Below, piece by piece: positions 11,280-22,192 of a DNA stretch of 64,000 nucleotides (position 1 is the first letter of the stretch; every line of letters begins with the position of its first letter). The translations under genes were made by a program, and so were the position numbers. Origin of the DNA: Sphagnum compactum (taxonomy: Eukaryota; Bryophyta; Sphagnopsida; Sphagnales); assembly GCA_965153455.1 (NCBI GenBank), contig OZ234496.1:17476304-17540303 (forward strand), given 5' to 3'. The notes beneath the pieces are model-generated. The model did no database searches. It saw nothing but the letters and a program-made list of their open reading frames with translations, and had not been told where the DNA came from.

Positions 11280-12720
11280 ATGGCTAGCGTCGCGTGTACC
11301 TTGCCCGTCCTCGGCCTTTGCATCCACGCCTCCGGCTCCTCATCTGTATCCGGAACAGCTGGTTGTTTTTCTTTGGAATTTAGAGCAAGTGCTGTGTTTG
11401 ATCGCTGTGATGCGAGGAGGAAGCAGCATCAACAACAACGACGAAGACGACGACCCCTGCGGGCTCCTTGCTGCATGTCGGTGGACGTCGACAGTGAGCA
11501 AGAGAATGTGAACAGCCAACTGAAGTCGCCCCAAGAGCGAGACGAGGGGATTCCGGCCTTGAATCCTCGAAGAGGTGAGTACCCCCGTAGTGATGAATTC
11601 GTCGGATGTTTTGTAAAGCTTTGCTCAGTTGAAAGTTTTTTCTTGTGATTTTGGTTTTGGAGAATCTCGATTGCTTCAACTGTGCTGTTAGGAAAAGTTT
11701 CCACTTGCTCTTTCTCCGTGAATTTGAGTCTCTACCTGCCTGAATCTTCTTAGACGTCTCCGTCTCGTACGAACCCCTTGCCTGATTGTTGTTGTAATTC
11801 CTTGCACTCTCTGATTCAGAACGAGTTGTTAGAAATTTTAGGAAAGAGTTGCAAAACACAACTGCGTTCCGAATTTGTGCATGAAGTACGAAGTGCAAAA
11901 TGCAGCCTGATCGAAATCTGTGCAGGTCAGAGAGTCAAGCATTTGTAAGACTAATCCGTTTCAGGCTTGTTTGCCAGGCGCCCTAATTACCAATTCGCTC
12001 TCTGTCGTTACTTATTGCTAATTTGCATGATAGCCGTACCAACAGCACTGTATGAAGGCCGTCTGCCAACCTTGCATTACAGCTTTCAGAAACCCCCCTG
12101 CAGTGCCTACCACATTACAGAGATGGCATTTGTCATATGAAGCAATACGCTGCCATCAGAGCCCTACCTTCATGTGTGGCTGAAATGGTTCCAATAGTGT
12201 AGAGGACTAATAACAGAATGTGTAAGAGTACCGTTGTTCAGAACTTCATTGTGATGAGTATGACAAAGGTAACTGTTTAGCATCTGAATCACCAGCTTTG
12301 ATCAATGAAATGATGACAACTCTTTCGAGAAGCAAGACTAGCATCATCTTTCAAAACACCTGGTAAAGAGAAGGGGCTATTAATGATGCAGGATTGGAGG
12401 AACGGTTTGCGGTGCTGAACACAGGAAGGCATGAGTGTCGCTCTTGTGGACATATTTATGATGAAACGAAGGGGGACATGTTGTACCCTGTGGCAGCTGG
12501 TACTGCATTCCAGTCTCTACCAGATGACTGGCGATGTCCTACCTGTGGTGCTGCAAAGACCTACTTCAGCAGCAAGAGCATTGAGGTGGCTGGATTTGCA
12601 CAGAATCAACAATTTGGGTTGGGTGGCAATTCTCTGACATCTGGCCAGAAAAGCATCCTCATCTATGGAACCCTACTCTTCTTCTTTGCTCTCTTCCTCT
12701 CTGGATATTTTCTACAATAA
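11280..12720 (+). CDS. RBD1: Plastid rubredoxin-like membrane protein, RBD1 type, two exons, 207 aa
   Basis: Exon 1 (11280-11574, donor GAG|GTGAGT) and exon 2 (12392-12720, acceptor GATGCAG|GA) join in phase 1 to give 207 residues. The ATG at 11280 sits in a strong GCCATGGC context, although the frame is open further upstream without an ATG. The first 75 or so residues are Ser/Ala/Arg-rich, as in a chloroplast transit peptide. The rubredoxin fold has two Cys pairs, CRSC (114-117) and CPTC (147-150), with the usual YP..G..F..LPDDWRCP core. A linker with AGFAQNQQFGLGGN follows, and residues about 186-206 form one C-terminal membrane span ending in SGYFLQ. Plant and cyanobacterial RBD1/RubA binds iron and is needed for photosystem II assembly at the thylakoid. 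The two-Cys-pair plus C-terminal anchor layout fits RBD1 and not ENH1, which also has a PDZ domain. Confidence 0.92.
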
Positions 12721-15700
12721 TCATCTCCTGGTATATTGTGAAGTAACTTTTTTCAACTGGAGTCATGTGCCTCACAAATAGGAGGAATGGCCAGCATTAT
12801 AAACTAATGCATTTTACACATGCAAGAAACTGACAACCATGGTACTTGGTGGCCATATTGTACCACAAGAAGCATGGCAGAATTGTGTTCAGCAGAAGCC
12901 TTTGCTGCATGTTTTTTCCGTGTGTGATCCTTATCTGAGAGGCTGTGTTTTTAAAAATGGTACAGAAGACTTTTCATCACACATTTGCCAAAACGATGGA
13001 TACCTTCGCTTTGAAAGGTGTGGCTTTATATGCTTGCCATGTTTGTGGCCTAACTCTCTTGGTCCACTAAACACACCATGTCAACTGCTCAGGAAGTTAA
13101 GCAGAGCTTTTGCAGGCACTGAAATTTGAAGCCTGGTGTGCAGTTTGTTTGAGCCAGTGCCTTGTGTTGAAAGATGGAATATGAATGTGAATAGCCTCGG
13201 ATGCTTTGAGATCTCTCTTCCCATTCCAGCATTCCAACTGCACTTGAAAAGGGTACAAATGTTCATGACTTATCATTCAAAACAGTTTGAGCCTGAATTT
13301 TGGGTGGGTAATAGGTACTGGCCTCATTGACATATATGCAAAATTGTAATATTGAGTATGCATGGAGGGTCTTTGAAGGGATGCCCACAGAGGAATGCTG
13401 TCAAGTATGAACAAGAGGCAAAGCTATCAGAATTGTGCAACAGGAAAGGACACAGCCAGAAACATGTGTGCCAGCCTAGAAGCACTTGAAGATATCTGGC
13501 ATTAGATAGCTGGCATGCTCACAAGCAGATTACTCAAAGTGGTTTTGAATGATGTCTTCGTCCATTGTAGTCTCTGACATTTTGATCTGAATCAGATCGA
13601 AGAATGGGAAACATTTTTTGGATCTCCACATCTGAGCATTAATCTAATTTGCAAGTCCAAGTTGCATTGGTAGGCAGGCATTCAGATGATGCAGACCATT
13701 AGCACAGAGGGTTGCTGAGAAATCTGCCAAGGAGTTTTTCACAAATTCACCGACCTTGCACATACATGGGTGATAGAATATCCTTTCATCATCAATGATT
13801 TAACTTTTGCAAGCCAAGTGACAATGTTTCCCCATATGAAACAAAGATGCTTAGGACTCTGGATGTTGCACTACCTTGTGATCTATATTGTGCCACTGGT
13901 ATTCTTCTATGTTATGTATCAAGCAAATTTATACCCTCCTTTTGCAGTGCTTGAGTTGTTAAGCTTTTCCATGCTTCATGTTCCTTTTGACCGAGCATCA
14001 AAAGCATTGTTACTCATGAGATTGTTGCAACATAGGCGATTCTTTGGTTTTTTTGAAAAATGTTCCATCTACAAACATGGCCACATTTCAAGAGGATTGA
14101 GATTTTATTCTATCCAGCACCAATGTAAAAATTGGAAGGTAGTATTTTACTAGGTAGAAAGCTCATGGGGTTGTTTCTGGACTCTTTGTGCCAGAGTTGC
14201 ATCTTGTCTTTTCAAACACCAATACTATCCAAAATAAAGGTTCATTCACACCTATAGTTAGTTTAGTGTTAAGTCTGAGTTAGGAAAAACCGAATTACTA
14301 TGCATGCACAGCTAATGTTTGGTTAAAAATTAATTCCTATGAAAAACCAAATTACTGTGCATGTGCACCTAATGTTAGGTTAACATTAATTCGTATGTGC
14401 AATTTGATGTGGCAGTCAACGTTAAAAAGAGGATAGGGTGTGTGTCATTATATCACCAAGTGTTAGCATCTGGATGTTTTTTCAAAATCAAAGCATGGAT
14501 CATAATGTTAATCTACAGCCTCAAAAACTGGAGACTTAAGTCCATGGTAAGCAACAGTTGTCTAGTTTCGACAATTTCTCCCCTCCTTAGTGTGATTGAG
14601 CTTCACTGAGGTTCTTATTGTTTGCGCTTCATCAAGCTTCATCTCTTGAAAAAATCATCTTGCATAGTACTGCTCTACATCTAGAAATACAACCACCCAA
14701 CAAGCTTGATCTTTAGACAATGAAAGATGCATTGCAAGATAGATGCAATTGCAACATAAGGTTTTTAGAAGGCAGAAAAATTGCTCAAAAAAAAACCCAT
14801 CGGGCTTCATTCAATCAAGCTGGTCAAACATCATTGTACTTGGAAATGAGGATTGGAGTCTAGCAACTATTGCTGCTGCTGCTGCTTGAAGAAGAGAAAT
14901 ATTGTAGCAAAAGAGTATTCCCAAACAGCTTACAAATCACGACCTCCACATCAACCCAAACATGGCTGATTTTATTTACCCACAATAAAAACAACCTAGA
15001 AATTCTTAAGGTTCTTCATTTGTGTGCGGATCTACATCATCACTGGAATTGTTCCTGTTGCTGTTGCCATTACTTCACAATTCACCATCTCCCACTATTG
15101 TAGAAAATTCTCTTTCCAAGATTTTCTTCTATAATTTTTAACACACGGTTGTAATGATTGATGCAGCATCCGGCTTCTTCAAGCCTCAGATCACTTGCCT
15201 GCCAGTCCAATCACTCTTCTCGATGATTACACTTACTCTCAGAGGTTCCATGGCAAATGGTGACTATGGATGGCTATGTCTCGAGGTTGAAGCTCAAAAA
15301 TCTATGTGACCTAAGACTTGATCACCAACTCTGATTTTCTTCTTGTGACCTACAGGAAATGCTCACTTATTGTCGTAGCATTTGCTGCCATGATTCCCCT
15401 TTGCAGTTCTTTGAAGACTCTTGCAACACAATGAAGAGGAGAAGAAGCTACAGGAGAAGAAAAGAGGAGAGAAGAAGAAGTTGAAGGAGGAGGGGAGGAG
15501 AGAAGAGAAAAAGGAGTTGAAGAAATGAGAGCCGAGCAAGAAAGGGAGAAAAAAACGTACCTTCAACTCATCATGAGAGGTGGTGTGGATGGATGGAGGT
15601 GTCTCCATTGTCCACAAACTTCCCCTAATCGTTTAACTTTACCTTTGCCTTGTCACGTTTCCCTTAATGAATATTTTGCAATGTTGAAGGTTTGCTTTCA

Positions 15701-17100
15701 ACTCCATCTTTTGATTTTGCTTTAACCTTGAAAGCAAGCCCAAAACTAAGGTTACAACCATCTACCCTATTGAGGTCAATGTTGACATTATACTTGTTGG
15801 AAGACATTATGCTTTTACATTTTCTTTTCAAAATTAAATTTCCTTTAAAACTTATTAGGCTATAAACTTGTCTGAATCCAAACGTAATTACTTCCTCAAG
15901 AATGGTCAACACATTTCTCAAATTTTCGCAACTTTATTTAACTTCACGTCAAGTTAAACATCCACAAGTTTCAAATTAAAGATGAAGCATTAAAATTTTC
16001 ATATAATAATTTGTGTAATCCAACTTGTCACTCATGGATGAAGTCCATCCATGAATTTTTAACTATTGTTAATAATGGATAATATCCATTTGTTGTCACC
16101 TAAGTCATTGTTCATGTATTAAGTTTATTCACCATCATTCATTTTTATATATGATGAATGATATTCATCCATCATCAATATTAGATAATGTTAAAAAAGT
16201 TCCTTGAATGATAAACCTTAGTGAAAGATGCTTTGAGGTACCTCCCTCAAATAGGAACATAAACAAAACAAAGTCCCATCCACATTCTTTCATGTATTCA
16301 AGATGTGTTTAAAATGCCTTACACCATAATCTTGTTCGTAACATTCCATGTTCTTAAGCTTTCATATTATAAAACAAATTGAATTGCAAGGCAAATAAGT
16401 TTTTAATTACAAATGTTATCCCAATAATATTTTCTCTATTTATCAAATAGTATCCCATTTGGGTATTTGGTTACATATTTCAAATTTTTTTTGTGTTCAT
16501 TATCTTGGTATGCTTGAACTTATTCTTTCAGTTTATTTTGTTAGAGATTGTCATAACTTTTGTGCCCATTGAGAATGCATGACATCAATCATTTTTAATA
16601 AGTCAAGGTCCATTTGAGAAACTTCAAGCCATCCTTCATAAAAAATTTCACTTTATTTATTTAAGAAGTGGCTATTTATAAAAACAACTCCTTTAGCTTT
16701 GCCAAATTAGTTCCTAAAAACCATGTTACAATTTAACATATATGATGAAAAAAATTACTTTGCCTATTTCATGCCTTGATCCTGATAATGAAACTTCATT
16801 ACAAGTAGCCATTATGAAAATGGTTTGGGGAAGGTTGTAAATGATGCTCGCACATTGGTTTCAAAAGTGACTTTGAAAATTGATTTAGAAAACAAGATAT
16901 CCATCTTATTAAAGAAGGTAGAAGGTACATAGTTTGTTTGTTTGTTACATTTCACATCTCCCAAACCAAAATGTCTGTGAGATGCTAAACAACCCTTTCA
17001 TGTTCATCACTAACAAGGGGTGCAATGAGGTAGAAATGTTAAACAAGCCAAAGGTTTTGAATGCGTATGGTACGAAAAGACTACCCATGTTAGCATGACA
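12721..17100. other. Long spacer without a supported gene
   Basis: No conserved coding pattern is seen. Local structure includes two about 65-bp imperfect tandem copies at about 14265-14400 (shared ATTACT.TGCATG and CTAATGTT.GGTTAA words), an almost pure purine tract at about 15420-15555 (GAAGAGGAG-type), and AT-rich DNA from about 15900 onward. A 127-codon open stretch at 13770-14153 has no recognisable domain. Confidence 0.5.
14265..14400. repeat. Two-copy imperfect tandem repeat, about 65 bp
   Basis: Both copies share GAAAAACC.AATTACT.TGCATG, CTAATGTT.GGTTAA and TTAATTC.TATG words in the same order. The structure is short and degenerate, and its origin is unknown. Confidence 0.5.
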
Positions 17101-18119
17101 TCATCCTTCTTTTCGCTCGTGTAACCTTTCGGCCCTCCATTTCCGTCCTTGTGTAACAAACCTTTCGTTCATTGACATCCCCATCCCCATAGTACTTTTG
17201 TGCCATGCATGCCACACCACCATGTCGTCCTATCGTCATGACAACAAACCTTTTCACTTTAGGACATCATTGTCATCCTTCGTCGTTGTGTATGTTTTGC
17301 ATTTTGTATCGCATAATCTTGCAACATCTCCCTCCTTCATTTATCTACGTGCTTGCGCCCACTGTCGAATGTTTTCACAACAACTTTTATTTTTCTTTAG
17401 TGCCTTTGTCATTGATCGGTTACATCAACTATATACAATTGTTATAGGTGTTCGTACAACATTCAATCCAAATGCGTGCATTGCCTAATTTGAAGGTCTT
17501 GCATTGCTTGTAGTTTACTTGTAAAAATTACATGTTATTAACTTGGTTGTAGAAATTACATGTAAAACTTATCTCTATTTGGCAAGCTCGGATGCATGAA
17601 TTGCAACTAGAAAATCACTTTTCATTCCCTTTTCAAAACTACCAAACACACATTTTTGTCTAAATGTTATGTGCCTACATGGAGATGTTTCTTTTCTTCT
17701 TCATTGTTACCTTTATTAGTTTGTTTAAAGTCTTCAACATCTTGCATCTCCCAAAGCGATCTTAGTTCCCCCTTCTTGATTAGATAACAACTTTTTGATC
17801 ACTTATATTTTATATGTTTCTTGTAGGCACAATTCTTGCATCTACTTTCCACTATGTTCAATCACATTCTACGAAAGATCTAGCTCTTCTTTGTGGTCCC
17901 TATACTTGAAAAGGTATGCATTGTTTAACAATAACCCTTGTAACATGTACATACTATTAAATTTTCTTGTTTTCATGTTTTTTTTTGCTTTCTTGTCCTT
18001 TGTAACATGTAACTCATTTGAAACAAAGCATTCAATCTGTACAGTCGTAGGCTTTCCCCTATAACATGCATGCCCACAAATTGTGTGTAATTTTTCATTT
18101 AGTGCTGACAATGTCTTTG

Positions 18120-18900
18120 TGATGCCTTTTTACAAATCAACTGAACAACATTGTGTAACCTATAATTCATCTCAATAAGGTACTCATTCCAAGCAACCTC
18201 AATTTATCCTTTGTAACATGCCCACAAATTGTTTAATTCTTTATCTTGCTTAAATTGCACTATTTTGTCAACTCAATCCTAGTTGAAACATGACTTACTA
18301 AATGATTTTAATTCCAAGTAACATCTCCATGCCTTGTAATAAGCCCTTTCTTACAATATTTTACCTTATGAGTCATTTGATGGAACTTGTTTGATGGTGT
18401 TGTAACTAAGTCCACTTATTGTGATAATATAATGATCCCAATTTGATTTAACATCTCACAACACGTCTTGGAACATGTCATTATTCATGAATTGTTCCTA
18501 TTCCTTGTTAGTTAGTTGATGTAACTTGTTTTGCCCTGTCTTGTAACCACTCCCACTTGCCTTGATGTGGTCACCCCAATTTTTTCATGTGACATCTCAC
18601 AATGTTATAGTGTTGTCCTTGTAAATCAACTGAGCCACAAGTTTGTAACTTACAACTCATCTCAACAAGGTACTCAATATATCTTCTATAACATGCCCAA
18701 AAACTATGTTTTCAATCCTAGGTGTAACATGGATTACTAAATAATGTTAATCCCATCTTGTAATGTAGTTTTTAGTTGTCTGGAGAAACTTGTTTCATGT
18801 TGTTGTAATTAGTCCCATTTACCTTGATAATACAATAATCCCAATTTGCTGTAACACCTGATAATGTCTCCTAACTTGTGAAGGCTTTTTGTAACATGTT
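18120..18900. repeat. Degenerate higher-order tandem repeat with GTAACATG words
   Basis: A block of about 450-500 bp occurs twice in diverged form. In the first copy, AAATCAACTGAACAAC, CTCATCTCAATAAGGTACTC and TAACATGCCCA.AAA (from about 18135) lead to CAATCCTAGTTGAAACATG (about 18265) and then AACTTGTTTGATGG..GTTGTAACTA.TCC (about 18385). The same words recur in the same order from about 18618, 18712 and 18785. A third copy of the AACTTGTTT...GTAACCA.TCCCA...CTTGAT module lies at about 18517. TGTAACATG/TGTAACTT words are scattered over 17.5-19.5 kb. No coding capacity is seen. Confidence 0.6.
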
Positions 18901-19719
18901 AGTTTCATATTATTATGTTAGTTTGTCATGTACATATATAATGTATCCTTGCCTTGGCTACATTGGTATGTAGCTTTTAATTCCATAATGTTTTTCTCCA
19001 TATGCATACCTAATGATATCTTGGAACATGTACATGTCTTTGTTGTGTTAATTGTCTTACTATAATGTCTAAGTATGGGTTGTAATATATTGATATCATG
19101 TTATTATCTTAGTGTATATTTTATCTTGTCAGTCCATGTTTAGTTATTATTATGCATCTCATTCTTATATGTGATGATTAATTGCTAGGAAAGAATTTGA
19201 TTATGGACCTTTCATGTATAAAAGTTGAAAGACAAGTTCCAATCATCAGTTTATGTATCCTCCTCTTGCATATGATTTTGTTGTTTCTTTTGTGTAATAT
19301 TAATATGATATATTTATGATGTAACTCCTTCACATGAAGTTGTAACCAAGTTTACTTTTTAAAACAATTCCTAGTATGCAACATTTTGGTTGGCAACATG
19401 GTTCAAATATGCATATTTACTTTAACCCACTACATGGTAACATGTTTACAATTATTCTAGTGGGAAACATTTGTATCATCATTGGGATATTATGGAACCC
19501 TGAACTTGTCAATTAGTTTCCCTAAACCCTAAACTACAACAAAACCTTTGTGAGTTTATTATTTCCACAACTTTGCAAAGAGAATGTGCATAGAACTTTG
19601 CATTTTGTTGGGTTACAGTGCTACACTCTAATGTTGTTTGTATTATTTCTTGTAATAGCAATGGGTATAGACTTAGTCCTTTGGAAGCCTCAATCAATTC
19701 CTAACAATGTTGTGTTGGG

Positions 19720-20300
19720 TTAATATTGCATAGTCTTTCACAATCAAAGTTCTTTGTGGCAAGTATTTTATCAATTATGGCTACCAAAAAAATCAATGTG
19801 ATGGTGTTAAAGGAGTGTTTTGAAGGTTTGTTGAAGTATTATGTCAAAATGAATGTGGGGCAATTCATAAAACAATGGGTGACCCCTAAGTTTTATCATG
19901 AAGTACTTGAGTAGACCCAAACTACTCAAGCTCCTTTACTACAAGAAGAGAAGGATTGCCATGACTTCCAATGCATATATTGTGGAGGAAAGTGGTCTAG
20001 TAAGTTAAGGTTGTCTGACCATAGGGTTAAAGGGTGTGAGTTTGGTCCATTTCACCTAGGCACGAAAAATCGAATCCCTTTTTTTGTTTTTCCTAACCTA
20101 CATAGCGCCCAAATGTCTAAGCTTATGAAGCGCACGATGGAGAGTAACAATGCATGTGTAAAGCCTTTCAAGCTAAGGACATAATTAAAAGTTGATGTAA
20201 AGCATGACCTAGATAAGGCTGCCCCTAAAATTGGAGGCCATGTGCATGTTTGAATGTGTAAGTTCAAAAGTTTCAAGGGGCTATTTCTAGAACTTGTCTA
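19720..20300 (+). pseudogene. Decayed open reading frame with a C2-H-C zinc-finger-like motif
   Basis: A frame from 19726 continues through two or more stops to about 20300. It contains FQCIYCGGKWSSKLRLSDHR followed by VKGCEFGPF, a CxxC...H...C arrangement reminiscent of BED/C2H2-type fingers of plant transposons and host proteins. The piece lies just beyond the 3' side of the minus-strand CACTA remains, but on the opposite strand. It could be a second gene of that element or an unrelated insertion. I do not recognise the family. Confidence 0.35.
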
Positions 20301-20477
20301 TAGCAAAAAAAAATCGTAAACAACAAGCATCAACATATGATCCAAGGGCGGTTGCATCAAACATTGGGTTGCAATTGGAATCCACAAATGTTGTGACAGA
20401 TCATCTACAAGTATCCAAGGGTGTCTTGCCGAAAACAAAGCTCAAAATTGAAATAATTAAAGGCAACTGGGTGCTTA

Positions 20478-20850
20478 GACCTTGGCTCCTTTGTGAAAAA
20501 CAACTTTCCACCATGGTGTGTTAGGTTCTTGCGCATAGAAAACTTGTTGCACTTGCACTGGAAACACATATGGTTAATCTATGTCTACCTTCAAGTGGCA
20601 AAAACTTGCCAACAAAAACCCATCTTCATCCCATTTGTAAGTTGGATTACCCCATCTGTCAGACCCAAGTGTAACCCAATCACATTTAAAGAGTACCATT
20701 GGCTGGGATACAAGTCCATAATTTAGCAAGATTATGTCCTTTAGTACCCCCACATACTAGATAGAGCCAAATGTAGTGCCTTCATGTGTTGCTTGTGGCT
20801 GTTGGAATATGGACGCAACCTCGGAATCATATGTTGCCATTGTAGTTTAT
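20478..20850 (-). pseudogene. CACTA transposase C-terminal (DUF4216-like) fragment
   Basis: Read on the minus strand, the sequence gives YVGVLKDIILLNYGL, then MVLFKCDWV, a KWDEDGFLLASF segment, and VQQVFYAQEPNTPWWKVVF. This is the order and spacing of the DUF4216 domain that follows the transposase in plant CACTA elements (YYGvLeeIieLdY...VLFkCdWv...eyGFt.vnf...QvfYvqDp....WhvV). One in-frame TAA interrupts the middle. It matches the transposase remnants on the far side of the LTR element and supports a nested insertion. Confidence 0.75.
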
Positions 20851-21046
20851 GCACCACCTTCATTGACCCTATAATGATTTCCATACGCCCTCATTTTTGT
20901 TTTGTTTTAAAGTAATCGGCTTTGGCTTCATTGACAAATGCACTGCATCCTTGTTTTCAATTGTGCCACCATTTGTAATGTGGGTTTAAATTGCATTTCG
21001 AATCCAATTACTCAAGTTCACGACTTCTATGAGTTCAACTGGAAAT

Positions 21047-21313
21047 TGTTATGGACCGACTACAAACAAGTGGAGAATTACAAGACAAGACAAGCTTTAT
21101 TGATCCATCAACTAGTGTTGATCTGCTAAAGGGTTGTTCCCCAAACTATCTCCTTTTATAACCCTGAGCCATACTAGTCCCAAAATATCCTAGGCCATGA
21201 TATTGCCAAAAGTATCCCAAAATATCCTAGGCCATGATATTGCCAAAAGTATCCCAAAATATCCTAGGACATGACATTGCCAAAAGTATCCCAAAATATC
21301 CTAGGCCATGACA
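21047..21313 (-). repeat. 3' LTR of the chromovirus
   Basis: Starts TGTTATGG and ends CCATGACA on the + strand, 267 bp. It differs from the other LTR at three transition sites. In element sense it contains four 37-bp repeats at its start, a TATAAAA box and an AATAAA signal. Confidence 0.95.
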
Positions 21314-21326
21314 TTATCCTCTCCTC
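21314..21326 (-). promoter_or_regulatory. Polypurine tract next to the 3' LTR
   Basis: On the element strand a purine-rich GAGGAGAGGATAA directly abuts the first base of the 3' LTR. This is where a Ty3-type element primes plus-strand DNA synthesis. Role inferred from position and composition. Confidence 0.7.
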
Positions 21327-21364
21327 AAGCGACATCTTCTAGATGGAGCCGGTTTGTTAGGATA

Positions 21365-22057
21365 TCATTGGTGAAACCGATTAACTAAGTCTTGGGCATG
21401 AACTAGGTTTCCAGCAGGCTCCCAAGTAGCTTCAGAAGGAGGATAACCTCGCCAAAAGACAAGGTACAGGAGCTTTCCACGAATCTTCTTGGAGTCCAAG
21501 ACCTCCTGAACTTCAAACTCTTCTTGGCCTTCAATTTCGACTGGAGCTGGGGGTTCTTGATGACGTTCTGGAATCGGGTTTTCATGATAGGGCTCAAGCA
21601 GGGAGACATGGAAAACATTGTGGATTTTGAACTGGGGTGGAAGCTCCAACTGGCAAGCCACTAGACCAACCAATTTGGCGATTTTGAAAGGTCCGAGGCG
21701 CTTGTAATCCAACTTGGCACATGGGCGAGTGGTAGCAATGTTCTTTCTGAGAAGCCAGACCTTGTCTCCAACCTTGAAGTTTGGATGGTCCTTGCGTCGG
21801 CGGTCTGCTTGCTTCTTTTGCCACTCCTGTGTTAGCTTGAGTTCTGCCATAAGGTTCTGTTGAACCTGTCCAAGCCTCGTGGCCCTTTCTTCAGCCGAGG
21901 GGTTTACGGAGTCTCCAAGAATTTCAAGGCTGAACCTGGGATGAAAACCGTAATTGGCAAAGAATGGACTGATCCCGGTCGATGCATGTGTTGTGTTATT
22001 GTAAGCAAACTCTGCTTGAGATAGTAGGTCCAGCCAGTCGTCCTGTTGGTAGTTCAC
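21365..22057 (-). pseudogene. Integrase C-terminal part and chromodomain of the chromovirus Pol
   Basis: This is the same reading frame as the upstream pol segment, continued after the amber codon at 22193. It covers the last part of the integrase core, a GPY/F module (YKRLGPFKIAKLVG), and a C-terminal chromodomain of about 50 residues. The chromodomain has FEVQEVLDSKK, LYLVFWRGYPPSEATWEP and an amphipathic end helix. Aromatic residues at the usual cage positions are present, unlike in CRM/Reina-type plant chromoviruses, whose domain is altered. In the family this domain steers integration to methylated-histone chromatin. The frame ends at 21365. It would only be translated as part of Pol if the amber codon were absent or bypassed. 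Confidence 0.9.
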
Positions 22058-22192
22058 AGTGCAGCGAAGGTATTGCTCGAGTGTCTGGTTTGTCCGTTCG
22101 GTTTGTCCATCTGTCTTAGGGTGGAAAGCTGAAGATAGCCGAATGTCAACTCCAAGAAGCTTGAATAGACGATGCCAGAACTTGGATGCAAA

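Noticed and set aside
13770-14153. 127-codon open stretch with hydrophobic segments
   Set aside because: No start context, domain, splice partners or composition bias. T-rich DNA gives such frames by chance.
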